Notes: generated by a model not told the origin, from the sequence alone. Counted from the first letter of the stretch, positions 10,863-18,379 are shown. The stretch: 57,162 nt of DNA from an uncultured Opitutia bacterium (GCA_903873805.1 CAIQQB010000071.1:1-57162); one strand, 5' to 3'. Translations and numbers: made by a program.

Positions 10863-11276
10863 ATGAATTTCCAACTCCCCCCCGGTGGCATCCTGCTCGG
10901 CCTCGGCTGCGACCTCATCGAGGTGGAGCGCATCCGCGGCGTGCTGGAACGGCAGGGGGAACGCTTCCTCACCCGCGTTTTTACCGATGAGGAACGGGCC
11001 TACTGCCTCGCGATGAAACATCCGCACCCGCATCTCGCCGCCCGCTGGGCCGCCAAGGAGGCGGTTTCGAAATGCTTCACCACCGGCATTGGGGCGGAGC
11101 TGGCTTGGAAATCGGTTTCCGTTTACCACGGTTCCCGGATGGAGCCGCTCATCCGCCTCGACGCGCAGGGCACGGCGCTGCTCCGACACTTCGGCGGCAC
11201 GGGCATCCTGCTCACGCTCTCGCACACCGAAACCTCCGCGATGGCCGTGGCCGCCATGATCAAATCCAGCCCATGA
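10863..11276 (+). CDS. acpS: Holo-[acyl-carrier-protein] synthase
   Basis: Transfers the 4'-phosphopantetheine arm from CoA to a serine of apo-ACP, activating it for fatty-acid synthesis. Magnesium-binding family residues are D17 in GLGCDLIEVERI and E66 in RWAAKEAVSK. The C-terminal block LTLSHTETSAMAVAA is also typical. The length of 137 aa is normal. Its stop overlaps the next ATG (ATGA), so the NAD(P)HX repair gene is coupled to it, a neighbour pairing seen in many bacteria. Confidence 0.95.
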   Translation: MNFQLPPGGILLGLGCDLIEVERIRGVLERQGERFLTRVFTDEERAYCLAMKHPHPHLAARWAAKEAVSKCFTTGIGAELAWKSVSVYHGSRMEPLIRLDAQGTALLRHFGGTGILLTLSHTETSAMAVAAMIKSSP

Positions 11277-13195
11277 AAAAGATGACTCCAGGCCGGACGA
11301 GCAAAGGTAGGGCGAACCGTCCCAGTGAGCCGAAAGCCTCTTCAGGCAGCGAACAGCTCTCGCGGCTCGGCGCGGACGCCTCGCCCTACCTTCAGACCTG
11401 CGCCCATCTCATCCTCAGCTGCGAACAAGTCGGGAGTTTGGAGGAAGCCTTGTTTGGCGGCGACGAGGCGCGGGAGTGGCCCGCCATGCAGGCCGCCGGC
11501 CGTGCGGTGGCCGGGGCGGTTCTCCGCGACTTTGAGGAGATTGGGGGCTTTCCCGCGGACGGCCGCGTGCTGGTGCTGGCGGGCAAGGGCCACAATGGCG
11601 GCGATGCCCTGCTGGCGGCCCAGCAGATTCTCCTCCGGTATCCGGCCGCGCGGACGGTGGTGATCTTTGCCTTTGGCCAAAGACCGCTCCGGCCGCTCGC
11701 CGCCCGTGCCTGGCGCGAGCTGGCGCAGTTTGCGGCCGAGCGGATTGCTGTAGGCCAGGTCGCTGACCTGGCGGGTTCGTCGCGTAGCACGGGCACGCTG
11801 CCCGTAAACATCCCCAGTGCCTTGGGTTGCCAAACCTCGATCACCGGGGTCAGCGACCCCGGCTACACCCAAGCCGACGCCAGCTTCGGGGCATCGAACC
11901 CATTGCGAGTGCACTCGAAACAAACCGCGCATCGCCCTAATTCACCTGCGACGGAGATGAATCATGGGCAAGATGCCCATGCCACTTCTTACGATCTCTG
12001 TCTCGACGGTGTATTCGGTTTCCAGTTTCGTCCGCCGCTCGATCCCGCCACCGCCGCGCTGCTCGCCGGTGTCAACGCGCTGCCCATCCGCCTGCGCGCG
12101 GCCGTGGATCTGCCGAGCGGCCTCGACGCCCCGGACGCCTTTCGTGCCGACTTCACCTACGCGACCGGCGTGGTGAAAACTCCGGTGCTTGCGCTCCCCA
12201 CCGCCGGCCGCCTCCGCTATCTCGACCTGGGTTTCTTCACCGCTCCGACCCCACTAACACGTCAACTATTAGATGACATGTTCGTGGGGGACCGCGTATT
12301 GACGGCCGGGTTGCTGGCGCCGTTGGGCGGGTTGCGGGCGGCGGGCTGCGACAAGCGCAGCTTTGGTCACCTGCTCGTGCTGGGCGGGTCGCGCAGCTAT
12401 CCGGGCGCGGTGCTGATGGCCGTGCGGGCGGCGTTGCGCAGCGGGGTGGGGCTGGTGACGGCCTTTGTGCCCGAGTCGCTCGCGCCCGCGTTTGCAGCCT
12501 GCTCGCCGGAGGCGATGTGGGTGGGCTGGCCCGAAACCCCCGCGGGCGGACTGGCTTTGGAGGGCCTGCACCTGTTGCGGGAACGGCTGGAGCGGGCCGC
12601 GGCCCTTTTGATTGGCCCCGGACTGGGTCGCGAGCCCGAGACGCTGGCCCTGGTGGCGGAGGTGCTGAAGGCGACCGACCGGCCGGTGCTGCTGGATGCG
12701 GATGCGTTGCAACCGGAACTGGTTCGCGCCGGGAATGGGCCGCGGGTGCTGACGCCGCACGCGGGCGAATTTGCGAGGATCGCGGGAGGCAAGACGCTGG
12801 AAGAGTTCAGTGCGGAACTTGGTGCGACGGTGGTCTTGAAGGGGCCGGTGACGCGGATTGTGGGCGGCGGATCTGCGAAATCGAAGGCCGGAGGCCGGTC
12901 ACAGACCGGCCCTACTTTGTATTCTTTTTTTGGCGGCCCGGTGCTGGCGCGTGGCGGTAGTGGGGATTTGCTGGCGGGGCTGACGGGCGGATTGCTCGCG
13001 CAGACACCGGAGGATCCATTGCTGGCCGCGACTCGCGGGGCGCTCTGGCACGGCCTGGCGGCGGACCGGCTCGCACGGGCGCACGGACAGGTCGCGGTGG
13101 AGACGACGCAGCTGCTGGATTTTCTGTCGGAGGTCCTGCGCGAGCGTGCAGGAACCGATGACTGCAATCGTCCCGCTTCTCCCGCGGCGGGCTAA
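11273..13195 (+). CDS. nnr: Bifunctional NAD(P)H-hydrate epimerase / ADP-dependent NAD(P)H-hydrate dehydratase, carrying palindromic inserts
   Basis: Repairs damaged NADHX and NADPHX: the N-terminal YjeF_N half epimerises them and the C-terminal carbohydrate-kinase-like half dehydrates them with ADP. YjeF_N marker: AGKGHNGGDALLAA. Dehydratase markers: LIGPGLG, LLDADALQ, LTPHAGEF and GGSGDLLAGL. The start is ATG 11273, overlapping the acpS stop. At 640 aa it is well over the usual 490-530. The excess is explained by three in-frame blocks made of perfect palindromes (11304-11392, 11750-11990 and near 12893-12911), encoding low-complexity peptide such as NHGQDAHAT. The N-terminal motif region is also less well conserved, so epimerase activity is uncertain. 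Confidence 0.9.
   Translation: MKKMTPGRTSKGRANRPSEPKASSGSEQLSRLGADASPYLQTCAHLILSCEQVGSLEEALFGGDEAREWPAMQAAGRAVAGAVLRDFEEIGGFPADGRVLVLAGKGHNGGDALLAAQQILLRYPAARTVVIFAFGQRPLRPLAARAWRELAQFAAERIAVGQVADLAGSSRSTGTLPVNIPSALGCQTSITGVSDPGYTQADASFGASNPLRVHSKQTAHRPNSPATEMNHGQDAHATSYDLCLDGVFGFQFRPPLDPATAALLAGVNALPIRLRAAVDLPSGLDAPDAFRADFTYATGVVKTPVLALPTAGRLRYLDLGFFTAPTPLTRQLLDDMFVGDRVLTAGLLAPLGGLRAAGCDKRSFGHLLVLGGSRSYPGAVLMAVRAALRSGVGLVTAFVPESLAPAFAACSPEAMWVGWPETPAGGLALEGLHLLRERLERAAALLIGPGLGREPETLALVAEVLKATDRPVLLDADALQPELVRAGNGPRVLTPHAGEFARIAGGKTLEEFSAELGATVVLKGPVTRIVGGGSAKSKAGGRSQTGPTLYSFFGGPVLARGGSGDLLAGLTGGLLAQTPEDPLLAATRGALWHGLAADRLARAHGQVAVETTQLLDFLSEVLRERAGTDDCNRPASPAAG
11304..11392. repeat. Inverted-repeat element inside nnr (block 1)
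   Basis: Arms 11304-11322 (AAGGTAGGGCGAACCGTCC) and 11374-11392 are reverse complements at 17 of 19 positions. An inner GAGCCG / CGGCTC pair extends the stem. The 89-bp element is translated in frame as part of the nnr N-terminus, just before the recognisable YjeF_N domain. Confidence 0.8.
11750..11990. repeat. String of five short palindromes inside nnr (block 2)
   Basis: In about 240 bp there are five perfect hairpins or palindromes: CCAGGT-5-ACCTGG (11755-11771), ACGGGCA-3-TGCCCGT (11789-11805), CCGGGGT-5-ACCCCGG (11844-11862), CGAGTGCACTCG (11906-11917) and ATGGGCA-3-TGCCCAT (11964-11980). They are read in frame between two parts of the YjeF_N domain, encoding Ser/Thr/Pro-rich peptide that has no counterpart in normal family members. 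Confidence 0.85.
12893..12911. repeat. Palindrome inside nnr (block 3)
   Basis: A perfect 8-bp stem GGCCGGTC-ACA-GACCGGCC sits in the dehydratase half, between the VLKGPVTRI strand and the GGSGDLLAGL motif. The surrounding residues (SAKSKAGGRSQTG) look like inserted sequence. Confidence 0.75.
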
Positions 13196-13218
13196 ACGGA
13201 AGAATCGGGCCTTTTGGT

Positions 13219-14346
13219 ATGAATGAGACTGATACACTCACCGAGGCGCAGGCCTATCTGGTGCTGAATGCGCTGCCTAACATCGGGCCGATCACCCTCA
13301 ACCGGCTGTTGGCGGACCTGGGCGGGGATCCCTGCGCGATCTTCACGGCCGGGGCGCGGCGGCTGGAGCAGGTCCGGGGCGTCGGGCCGGTCATCAGCGC
13401 GAGCATCACGGGCTGGCGCGAGCAGTTTGACCTCGCGCGCGAGGAGGAGCGGATGGCGCAGTCGAACGTGACCTTTGTCACCGCCCCCGAGGCCGCGTAT
13501 CCGAAGCTGTTGCGGGAGATCAACGACCCGCCGATCGGCCTGTATCGCAAAGGCAAATACGACTTTGACCGGCCCTGCCTCGCCATCGTGGGCAGCCGGC
13601 GCACGACGCTCTACGGGCAGAGCGTGGCGAAGAAACTGGGCGCGGAACTGGCCCGGCTGGGCTTCTGCGTGGTCAGCGGGCTGGCCCGCGGCATCGACAC
13701 GGCGGCGCACGAGGGGGCGCTGTCGGTCGGCGGCAAGACCGCGGCCGTGCTGGGCACCGGCATCGATCTCATCTATCCGCCGGAGAATCTGGCCTTGTTC
13801 AGGCAAATTGAGGAGACGGGCGCGATTGTCTCGGAGTTTCCGTTCGGCCGGCGGGCGGACCGGCAGTCGTTCGCGATGCGCAACCGCATTGTGGCGGGCA
13901 TGTGCGAGGGGGTGATTGTGGTGGAGAGCGATGTGAGCGGCGGCTCGATGATCACGGCGAAGTTCGCCGGCGAGCAGGGACGGCTGCTGTTTGCCGTGCC
14001 CGGCCGGATCGACCAGGCGACGAGCGCGGGGTGCCACCAGCTAATCCGCGACGGCGCGACCCTGCTGACCAGCGTGGACGACATCCTGAGCGAGATGAAT
14101 TACCTCGACGGGTTGCGTCCGTCGGTGATTCCGGCGAAGGCCGGCAAAGAGGCTGCTCCAGCGGAGCTGAATCTGGACGAACAAAAAGTCCTGGCTGGCT
14201 TTGCGGGTGGCGCGCTGGTGAGCCTGGACACGTTGGTGGGACAGACGGGCCTGCCGGTGGCGCAGCTCTCGGCGACGCTGATGCTGCTCGAGCTGAAGCG
14301 GCTGGTCGTGAAGCGGGCCGACGGGACCTTCGAGGCGCGAGGCTAA
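13219..14346 (+). CDS. dprA: DNA-processing protein DprA
   Basis: Binds incoming single-stranded DNA and loads RecA during natural transformation. The Rossmann-like DprA core has IVGSRRTTLYG, VVSGLARGIDTAAH, a GTGIDLIYPPEN block, SEFPFG, FAMRNRIVAG and VVVESDVSGGSMITA. A helix-hairpin-helix-type N-terminus (NALPNIGPITLNRLL) and a C-terminal winged-helix-like domain (about residues 310-370) flank it. The length of 375 aa is normal. It is the last gene of the pdxJ operon, 23 nt after nnr, and is followed by a long inverted repeat before the convergent HIT gene. Confidence 0.95.
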   Translation: MNETDTLTEAQAYLVLNALPNIGPITLNRLLADLGGDPCAIFTAGARRLEQVRGVGPVISASITGWREQFDLAREEERMAQSNVTFVTAPEAAYPKLLREINDPPIGLYRKGKYDFDRPCLAIVGSRRTTLYGQSVAKKLGAELARLGFCVVSGLARGIDTAAHEGALSVGGKTAAVLGTGIDLIYPPENLALFRQIEETGAIVSEFPFGRRADRQSFAMRNRIVAGMCEGVIVVESDVSGGSMITAKFAGEQGRLLFAVPGRIDQATSAGCHQLIRDGATLLTSVDDILSEMNYLDGLRPSVIPAKAGKEAAPAELNLDEQKVLAGFAGGALVSLDTLVGQTGLPVAQLSATLMLLELKRLVVKRADGTFEARG

Positions 14347-14358
14347 GGCGGAAAATTT

Positions 14359-14408
14359 AAGCAGGAACCCAGGAATCGGAGTTTGAAATTCTTCCTGGCT
14401 TCCTGCTT
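14359..14408. terminator. Long inverted repeat between convergent dprA and HIT genes
   Basis: Arms 14359-14375 (AAGCAGGAACCCAGGAA) and 14392-14408 pair at 16 of 17 positions around a 16-nt loop. A T-rich stretch (CTTTTGTTTTC) follows on the plus strand. Its place between convergent stops suits a bidirectional terminator. The arm sequence belongs to the same CAGGAA-word family as the cassette ends at 46192-46796, so it may be a mobile repeat used as a terminator. Confidence 0.55.
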
Positions 14409-14423
14409 ATCAAACTTTTGTTT

Positions 14424-14765
14424 TCAACCCGGGGGCCAGGTCATCTGGCGTTTGGCCAGCAGGTGGATGTGGAGGTGCGGGACGGATTCGCAGGCGTGGG
14501 GACCGTGGTTCACCACGAGACGGAAACCCTCGGCGAGATTGAGTTTTTTCGCGACGGTGCCGGCCACCAGCAGCAGGTGTCCGAGGACGGCCTGGTCGGC
14601 GGCGGTGGCTTCGCCGACGCGGGGGATGGGCTGCTTCGGGATGATGAGCAGGTGGACGGGCGCGGCCGGCTGGATATCGTGGATGACGATGCAATGCTCG
14701 TCCTCGTGTTCGATGCGGGCGGGAATCTCGCGGGCGATGATGCGCTGGAAGAGGGTGGGGGGCAT
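14424..14765 (-). CDS. HIT-family nucleotide-binding hydrolase (HinT-like)
   Basis: A 113-aa histidine-triad protein. Family members hydrolyse adenosine phosphoramidates such as AMP-lysine. The active-site motif is HLHIHLL (H97-x-H99-x-H101), and the PVHLLIIPKQPIPRV block near residues 36-50 is typical of HinT. The upstream end touches the GxxExxY cassette: the left arm of its inverted repeat begins 10 nt before this ATG. Confidence 0.92.
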   Translation of the reverse strand: MPPTLFQRIIAREIPARIEHEDEHCIVIHDIQPAAPVHLLIIPKQPIPRVGEATAADQAVLGHLLLVAGTVAKKLNLAEGFRLVVNHGPHACESVPHLHIHLLAKRQMTWPPG

Positions 14766-14774
14766 GGTGAATTC

Positions 14775-15240
14775 TTACAGGAGGAAACGGAGTTAACGGA
14801 GAGGGATCAGCGGTTGGCACCTGGAAGGATCAGACGGGAGACACCGTCGGTCAGGCGGGTTTCGTTGAAGTTGATGAGCAGGCCGACGGGTAGGTTGAGC
14901 AATTTCATGTAACTCAAGAGTTGTGCCTTGTGGACGGGCAAAATCTTTTCGACGGCATTGGCCTCGACGAGCACACAGCCTTCGACCAGCACATCAAAAC
15001 GGAGCGGTTCTTCGCGGACGAAACCTTTGTAGGATACAGTCACCAGCTTCTGGTTGGCCGTCTTCAGCTGACGCAGCTCAAGTTCCCGCAGGAGGCACCA
15101 CTCGTAGATTGACTCGACCAGTCCGGGGCCTTTGTCCCTATGCACTTCAATGGCGGCGGCGATTATGAATTCAGTAAGACCGTCAGCTTTGGTGAAAAGC
15201 GGATGCATATCTTCTCCATTCTCTCCGTTTCCTCCTGTAA
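14775..15240. mobile_element. Putative GxxExxY cassette 1 bounded by perfect 18-nt inverted repeats
   Basis: The left arm TTACAGGAGGAAACGGAG (14775-14792) and the right arm 15223-15240 are perfect reverse complements, 18 of 18. The similarity continues weakly inward for about 12 nt. The 466-bp unit contains one gene, the GxxExxY protein at 14807-15208, and almost nothing else. No flanking target duplication is obvious. The mobile interpretation is inferred from this structure and from the matching arrangement at 46192-46796. Confidence 0.55.
14807..15208 (-). CDS. GxxExxY protein (PD-(D/E)XK nuclease-like)
   Basis: A 133-aa member of the GxxExxY family. The name motif is present as GPGLVESIYEWCL, after the helix TEFIIAAAIEVHRDKG. 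The later strands (EEPLRFDVLVEGCVLVEANAV) hold D and E at the places expected of a PD-(D/E)XK core, although the K is replaced by a different residue (EANAVEK rather than ExK). The C-terminal LLSYMKLLNLPVGLLINF is characteristic. Biological function is unknown. It is enclosed by perfect inverted repeats; see the cassette entry. Confidence 0.88.
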   Translation of the reverse strand: MHPLFTKADGLTEFIIAAAIEVHRDKGPGLVESIYEWCLLRELELRQLKTANQKLVTVSYKGFVREEPLRFDVLVEGCVLVEANAVEKILPVHKAQLLSYMKLLNLPVGLLINFNETRLTDGVSRLILPGANR

Positions 15241-15248
15241 AACCAAGC

Positions 15249-15755
15249 TCACAAAAACAGCAGATGCAGCTCGGCGCGGCGGGAGGTGCGGGCGGCGGCG
15301 AGGTCGCGGATGTAGGCGAGGGCTTCCTGGTAGTCGCGCTGGCGGCGCGGGGTGGCGCGCCGGCTGGCGGGCAGCAGGGCCGGGCGAAGGTTGGTGACGA
15401 GCAGGGTGGATTCGCGGAACGGCGTGAGCAGTTTCAGGCCGGTCATCAGTTCGGCGCGGGCGAACAGCGGGGTGGCCGAGGTGACCGTGCGGGAGGCGTC
15501 CCAATGGAAGAAGCCCTGGCGCGGCTCCTGCTCGAAAAACTTGGCCAGCAGGCGGGCGGCGGCGGCGTTGAAGGCGGCGTCGTATTTCGCGGCGAATTCG
15601 GGATGCGCCCTGGTCTGCTGCTCCAGTTCGGCCAAGCTGAAGGCGATCGCCTCCTTGATCTGCTGCGCGAGATAGAGGTCCCGCCCGGTGATGCGGCTGA
15701 ACAGCGCATTGATGAAATGCAGCCGGCGGAGCTCCTCGTTGGAGATGGTAGGCAT
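15249..15755 (-). CDS. Conserved-looking hypothetical protein
   Basis: A 168-aa, mostly helical, soluble protein without a signal peptide or membrane segment. It opens with an ELRRLHFINALFSRITGRDLYLAQQIKEA block and has a basic Arg-rich stretch near residues 125-145. I do not recognise a family. The frame is closed by a stop 9 nt upstream of the GxxExxY cassette end, and codon use is like its neighbours, so it is probably real. It is downstream of nrdR on the same strand, separated by a 118-nt gap holding an iterated CACGGAT repeat. Confidence 0.6.
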   Translation of the reverse strand: MPTISNEELRRLHFINALFSRITGRDLYLAQQIKEAIAFSLAELEQQTRAHPEFAAKYDAAFNAAAARLLAKFFEQEPRQGFFHWDASRTVTSATPLFARAELMTGLKLLTPFRESTLLVTNLRPALLPASRRATPRRQRDYQEALAYIRDLAAARTSRRAELHLLFL

Positions 15756-15766
15756 CAGAGGAGAGA

Positions 15767-15800
15767 TTTAACCACGGATTTCACGGATGAGCACGGATGC
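15767..15800. repeat. Iterated CACGGAT repeat upstream of the hypothetical gene
   Basis: TTTAACCACGGATT continues with two more CACGGAT copies (at 15773, 15782 and 15792). A related copy that starts AACCACGGATT lies at 41525-41555 beyond the ilvB stop. Only a single arm is visible here. Confidence 0.6.
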
Positions 15801-15873
15801 AACGCGCCGAGACTGGGCCGAATTCCGCGCCGATGGGGGTAATGGCTGGCAACCCCGATGGGTTAGATCCGGC

Positions 15874-16341
15874 TCAGCGGTTGCCGCCCTCCGGCTTTTC
15901 CAGCGAACTGATTTCGTCCACAAACTCGGTCACGTCGCGGAACTGCTTGTAGATGCTGGCGAAGCGGACGTAGGCGACCTGGTCCATCTTGCGCAGGTGC
16001 TCCATCACGGCGTCGCCGATGGCGCGGGACGGAATCTGGTGGTCATACTGCGCCTCGAGGATGTCGATCACGTCCTCGACCAGCATGTCGATCTGCTCCG
16101 TGTCCACCGGGCGCTTGTGGCAGGCGGCGCGGGCGGAGCGGACGAGTTTCTCGCGGTCGAAGTCCTCATGCCGGCCGTCGCGCTTGATGACGACGAGTCC
16201 TTCACGCACGAGCGTTTCGGTGGTGGTGAACCGGTGGTTGCACTCCAGGCATTCGCGGCGGCGGCGGATGGTCGAACCCTCCTTGCTGATGCGGGAGTCG
16301 ATCACCTTGTCCTCAATCGAGGTGCATTTTGGGCAGCGCAT
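15874..16341 (-). CDS. nrdR: Transcriptional repressor NrdR
   Basis: Zinc-ribbon and ATP-cone repressor of ribonucleotide reductase genes, sensing ATP/dATP. The ribbon cysteines are C3, C6, C31 and C34 (MRCPKC and ECLECNHRF). The ATP-cone domain covers about residues 45-135 (VIKRDGRHEDFDREKL). At 155 aa it is full length. No nrd genes lie in this window. It is preceded by pabA/trpG on the same strand; the 58-nt gap contains an exact 11-bp direct repeat (CAGATGTCAGA at 16350 and 16371). Confidence 0.96.
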   Translation of the reverse strand: MRCPKCTSIEDKVIDSRISKEGSTIRRRRECLECNHRFTTTETLVREGLVVIKRDGRHEDFDREKLVRSARAACHKRPVDTEQIDMLVEDVIDILEAQYDHQIPSRAIGDAVMEHLRKMDQVAYVRFASIYKQFRDVTEFVDEISSLEKPEGGNR

Positions 16342-16399
16342 GGGGGGAGCAGATGTCAGAGGCCAGAAGCCAGATGTCAGAAAAGATGGGAAAAGCGGC

Positions 16400-16966
16400 T
16401 CAGTTGAGCTCCAGGAAGTTTTTCAGAATTTGCATGCCGTCGGGGGTGGCGATGCTCTCGGGGTGGAATTGCACGCCCCAGACGGGGAGCGTCCGGTGGC
16501 GGAGCCCCATGATTTCACCCTCGGCGGTTTCGGCGGTGATGGCCAGACAGTCGGGCAGGGTGGCGCGTTCGACCAGCAGGGAATGGTAGCGGGTGGCGGG
16601 GAAGCCCTGGGGCAGGCCCCGGAAAACGTCGGTGTTCTGGTGCAGGATCGGCGACGTCTTGCCGTGCATGAGCCGTCCGGCGCGGACGACTTTGCCGCCG
16701 AAATGGTGGCCGATGGACTGGTGGCCGAGGCAGACCCCGAGGATGGGCTTCTTGCCGGCGAAGGCGCCGAGGATGGCCAGCGAGACGCCGGCCTCGGCCG
16801 GGGAGCACGGCCCGGGGGAGAGGAGAATCCGGTCGGGGTTGAGCGCGAGGGCCTCGGCGGGTGTGATCTCGTTGTTCCGGAACACGCGCTGTTCCACGCC
16901 CAGCTGACCGAAGGCCTGGACCAGATTGAAGGTAAACGAGTCGAAATTGTCGATGACGAGCAGCAC
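16400..16966 (-). CDS. pabA: Glutamine amidotransferase of anthranilate / aminodeoxychorismate synthase
   Basis: Provides ammonia from glutamine to a TrpE- or PabB-type partner, for tryptophan or folate synthesis. Triad residues: C79 ([10 protein letters not shown]) and H168 with E170 (VQFHPESI). The N-terminal [14 protein letters not shown] is typical of PabA/TrpG. The length of 188 aa is normal. No trpE, trpD or pabB is in the window, so it cannot be assigned to one pathway; many such proteins serve both. The gene symbol is therefore only a convention. Confidence 0.9.
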   Translation of the reverse strand: MLLVIDNFDSFTFNLVQAFGQLGVEQRVFRNNEITPAEALALNPDRILLSPGPCSPAEAGVSLAILGAFAGKKPILGVCLGHQSIGHHFGGKVVRAGRLMHGKTSPILHQNTDVFRGLPQGFPATRYHSLLVERATLPDCLAITAETAEGEIMGLRHRTLPVWGVQFHPESIATPDGMQILKNFLELN

Positions 16967-16969
16967 GGC

Positions 16970-16988
16970 GGAATTGCGGATTGCGGAT
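16970..16988. repeat. Iterated GCGGATT-word repeat between pabA and tgt
   Basis: GGAATTGCGGATTGCGGAT, 3 nt upstream of the pabA start. It shares its word with the pair at 18291-18379. A second, unrelated inverted repeat follows at 17061-17131. Confidence 0.5.
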
Positions 16989-17060
16989 GGTGGAGAGTGG
17001 AATCAAAACGACTTCTGCGTCCGCTGCAAACCGCATTTCAGGGAGGGGAAATTTCCTATG

Positions 17061-17131
17061 GGTTATCGCCTAACGCTCATGGGGCAATTTCTGGGCTCGG
17101 ACAATGACTCAAAGAGTGATAGCCAATAACC
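17061..17131. repeat. Inverted repeat in the tgt leader
   Basis: Arms 17061-17078 (GGTTATCGCCTAACGCTC) and 17114-17131 (reverse complement GGTTATTGGCTATCACTC) agree at 14 of 18 positions around a 35-nt spacer. The right arm ends at the presumed start of tgt translation, so a hairpin here could control it. Confidence 0.6.
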
Positions 17132-18286
17132 ATTAACCCATCTTCTCCCCCCTTCCAACTGCTCGCGACCGACTCCGCCACCGCCGCACGGCGGGGCCGG
17201 CTGCAGACCCGTCACGGGAAGGTGGAGACGCCCATCTTCATGCCGGTCGGCACCCAGGGCACGGTCAAGGCCGTGACGCCGGCGCAGTTGCGCGAGATCG
17301 GCGCCCAGATCATCCTGGGCAACACCTATCACCTCAACCTGCGCCCCGGCAGCGAGCTCATCCGCGAACTCGGCGGCTTGCACCGGTTCATGGGCTGGGA
17401 CGGGCCGATCCTGACCGACAGCGGCGGCTTCCAGGTTTTTTCGCTGGCCAAGCTGCGGAAGCTGCACGACGACGGGGTGGAGTTTCAGTCGCACCTTGAC
17501 GGGGCAAAATGTTTCCTCGGTCCGCGAGAGGTGATGGCGATCCAGGCCAACCTCGGCAGCGACATCGCGATGGTGATCGACGAGTGTCCGCCCTGGCCCT
17601 GCGAGCGCGACGCTTGCGCGGGGGCCGTTGCGCGCAGCCTCCGTTGGGCGCGGCAATGCCGCGAGATCGCGGCCGGCAGCGGCTTTCTCGCCGCGGGCCA
17701 CCACCTCTTTGCCATCGTCCAGGGCTCGACCTTCGACGATCTGCGGCGGGAGGCGGCGGAGGCGCTGGGCGCGCTGGATTTCCCCGGCTATGCGGTGGGT
17801 GGGGTGAGCGTGGGCGAGCCGGAGCCCGAGATGCTGAAGCAGGTGGGTGCGACCACCCCGTTTCTGCCGGCGGACAAGCCGCGCTACACCATGGGCCTCG
17901 GCACGCCGCCACAGCTGCTGAAGATGATCGCGCTGGGGGTGGACATGTTTGACTGCGTGCTGCCGACCCGGGTGGCGCGCAACGGGCTCGTCTTCACGCC
18001 CGACGGTCCGCTGAACCTGCGCAACGAGCGTTTCCGCACCGATGCCGGCCCGATCGTGGAGGGGCTGGACAACTACACCTGCCGGAATTTTTCCCGCGCC
18101 TATCTGCGGCACCTGACGATCGCCGGCGAGATCCTTGGCTGCACGCTGCTGACGATCCACAACCTGCATTTCTATCTCGACCTCATGGCCCAGGCCCGGG
18201 CTCACATTGAGGCGGGCGATTACGGGGCATGGCATCAGGGTTGGATCGCGCGCTACGAGGCGGGCGCAGCGGCCCGGGTGGCTTGA
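17132..18286 (+). CDS. tgt: tRNA-guanine transglycosylase, with unusual start and lost zinc ligands
   Basis: Exchanges guanine-34 for preQ1 in GUN tRNAs on the way to queuosine. Core motifs: ETPIFMPVGTQGTVKAV, LTDSGGFQVFSL, VGGVSVGEPEPEM and DMFDCVLPTRVARNG. The conserved N-terminal strand FQLLATDSATAARRGRL is encoded upstream of the first usable codon (GTG 17222), and the frame reaches back only to a TAG at 17120. No ATG, GTG or TTG lies in that stretch, so an ATT (17132) or ATA start is inferred. In the zinc site, the usual CxCxxC is LDNYTC: two of the three cysteines are missing, while the third Cys and the later His (TIHNLHFY) remain. Confidence 0.85.
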   Translation: MNPSSPPFQLLATDSATAARRGRLQTRHGKVETPIFMPVGTQGTVKAVTPAQLREIGAQIILGNTYHLNLRPGSELIRELGGLHRFMGWDGPILTDSGGFQVFSLAKLRKLHDDGVEFQSHLDGAKCFLGPREVMAIQANLGSDIAMVIDECPPWPCERDACAGAVARSLRWARQCREIAAGSGFLAAGHHLFAIVQGSTFDDLRREAAEALGALDFPGYAVGGVSVGEPEPEMLKQVGATTPFLPADKPRYTMGLGTPPQLLKMIALGVDMFDCVLPTRVARNGLVFTPDGPLNLRNERFRTDAGPIVEGLDNYTCRNFSRAYLRHLTIAGEILGCTLLTIHNLHFYLDLMAQARAHIEAGDYGAWHQGWIARYEAGAAARVA

Positions 18287-18290
18287 AGGC

Positions 18291-18379
18291 GGAGTCCGGA
18301 TTTCGGATTGCGGAATGGGCAAACGCTGCAAATCTGGCCTAGCTATTTCACAACCCGCATTTCGCACCCCGCATTTCCC
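18291..18379. repeat. Iterated-word inverted pair upstream of the epimerase gene
   Basis: The left arm (18291-18319, GGATTTCGGATTGCGGAAT core) and the right arm (18354-18379, CCGCATTTCGCACCCCGCAT core) are imperfect reverse complements made of GCGGATT/GCATTTC words. The right arm ends exactly at the ATG of the next gene. Confidence 0.5.

Noticed and set aside
11750..11990. CRISPR-like array in nnr
   Set aside because: The palindromes all differ in sequence, spacing is irregular, and the block is translated; no direct repeats of constant length.
17104..17136. 10-codon leader peptide (MTQRVIANNH) before tgt
   Set aside because: It lies inside an inverted repeat, and there is no sign of an attenuator; too little evidence for a gene.
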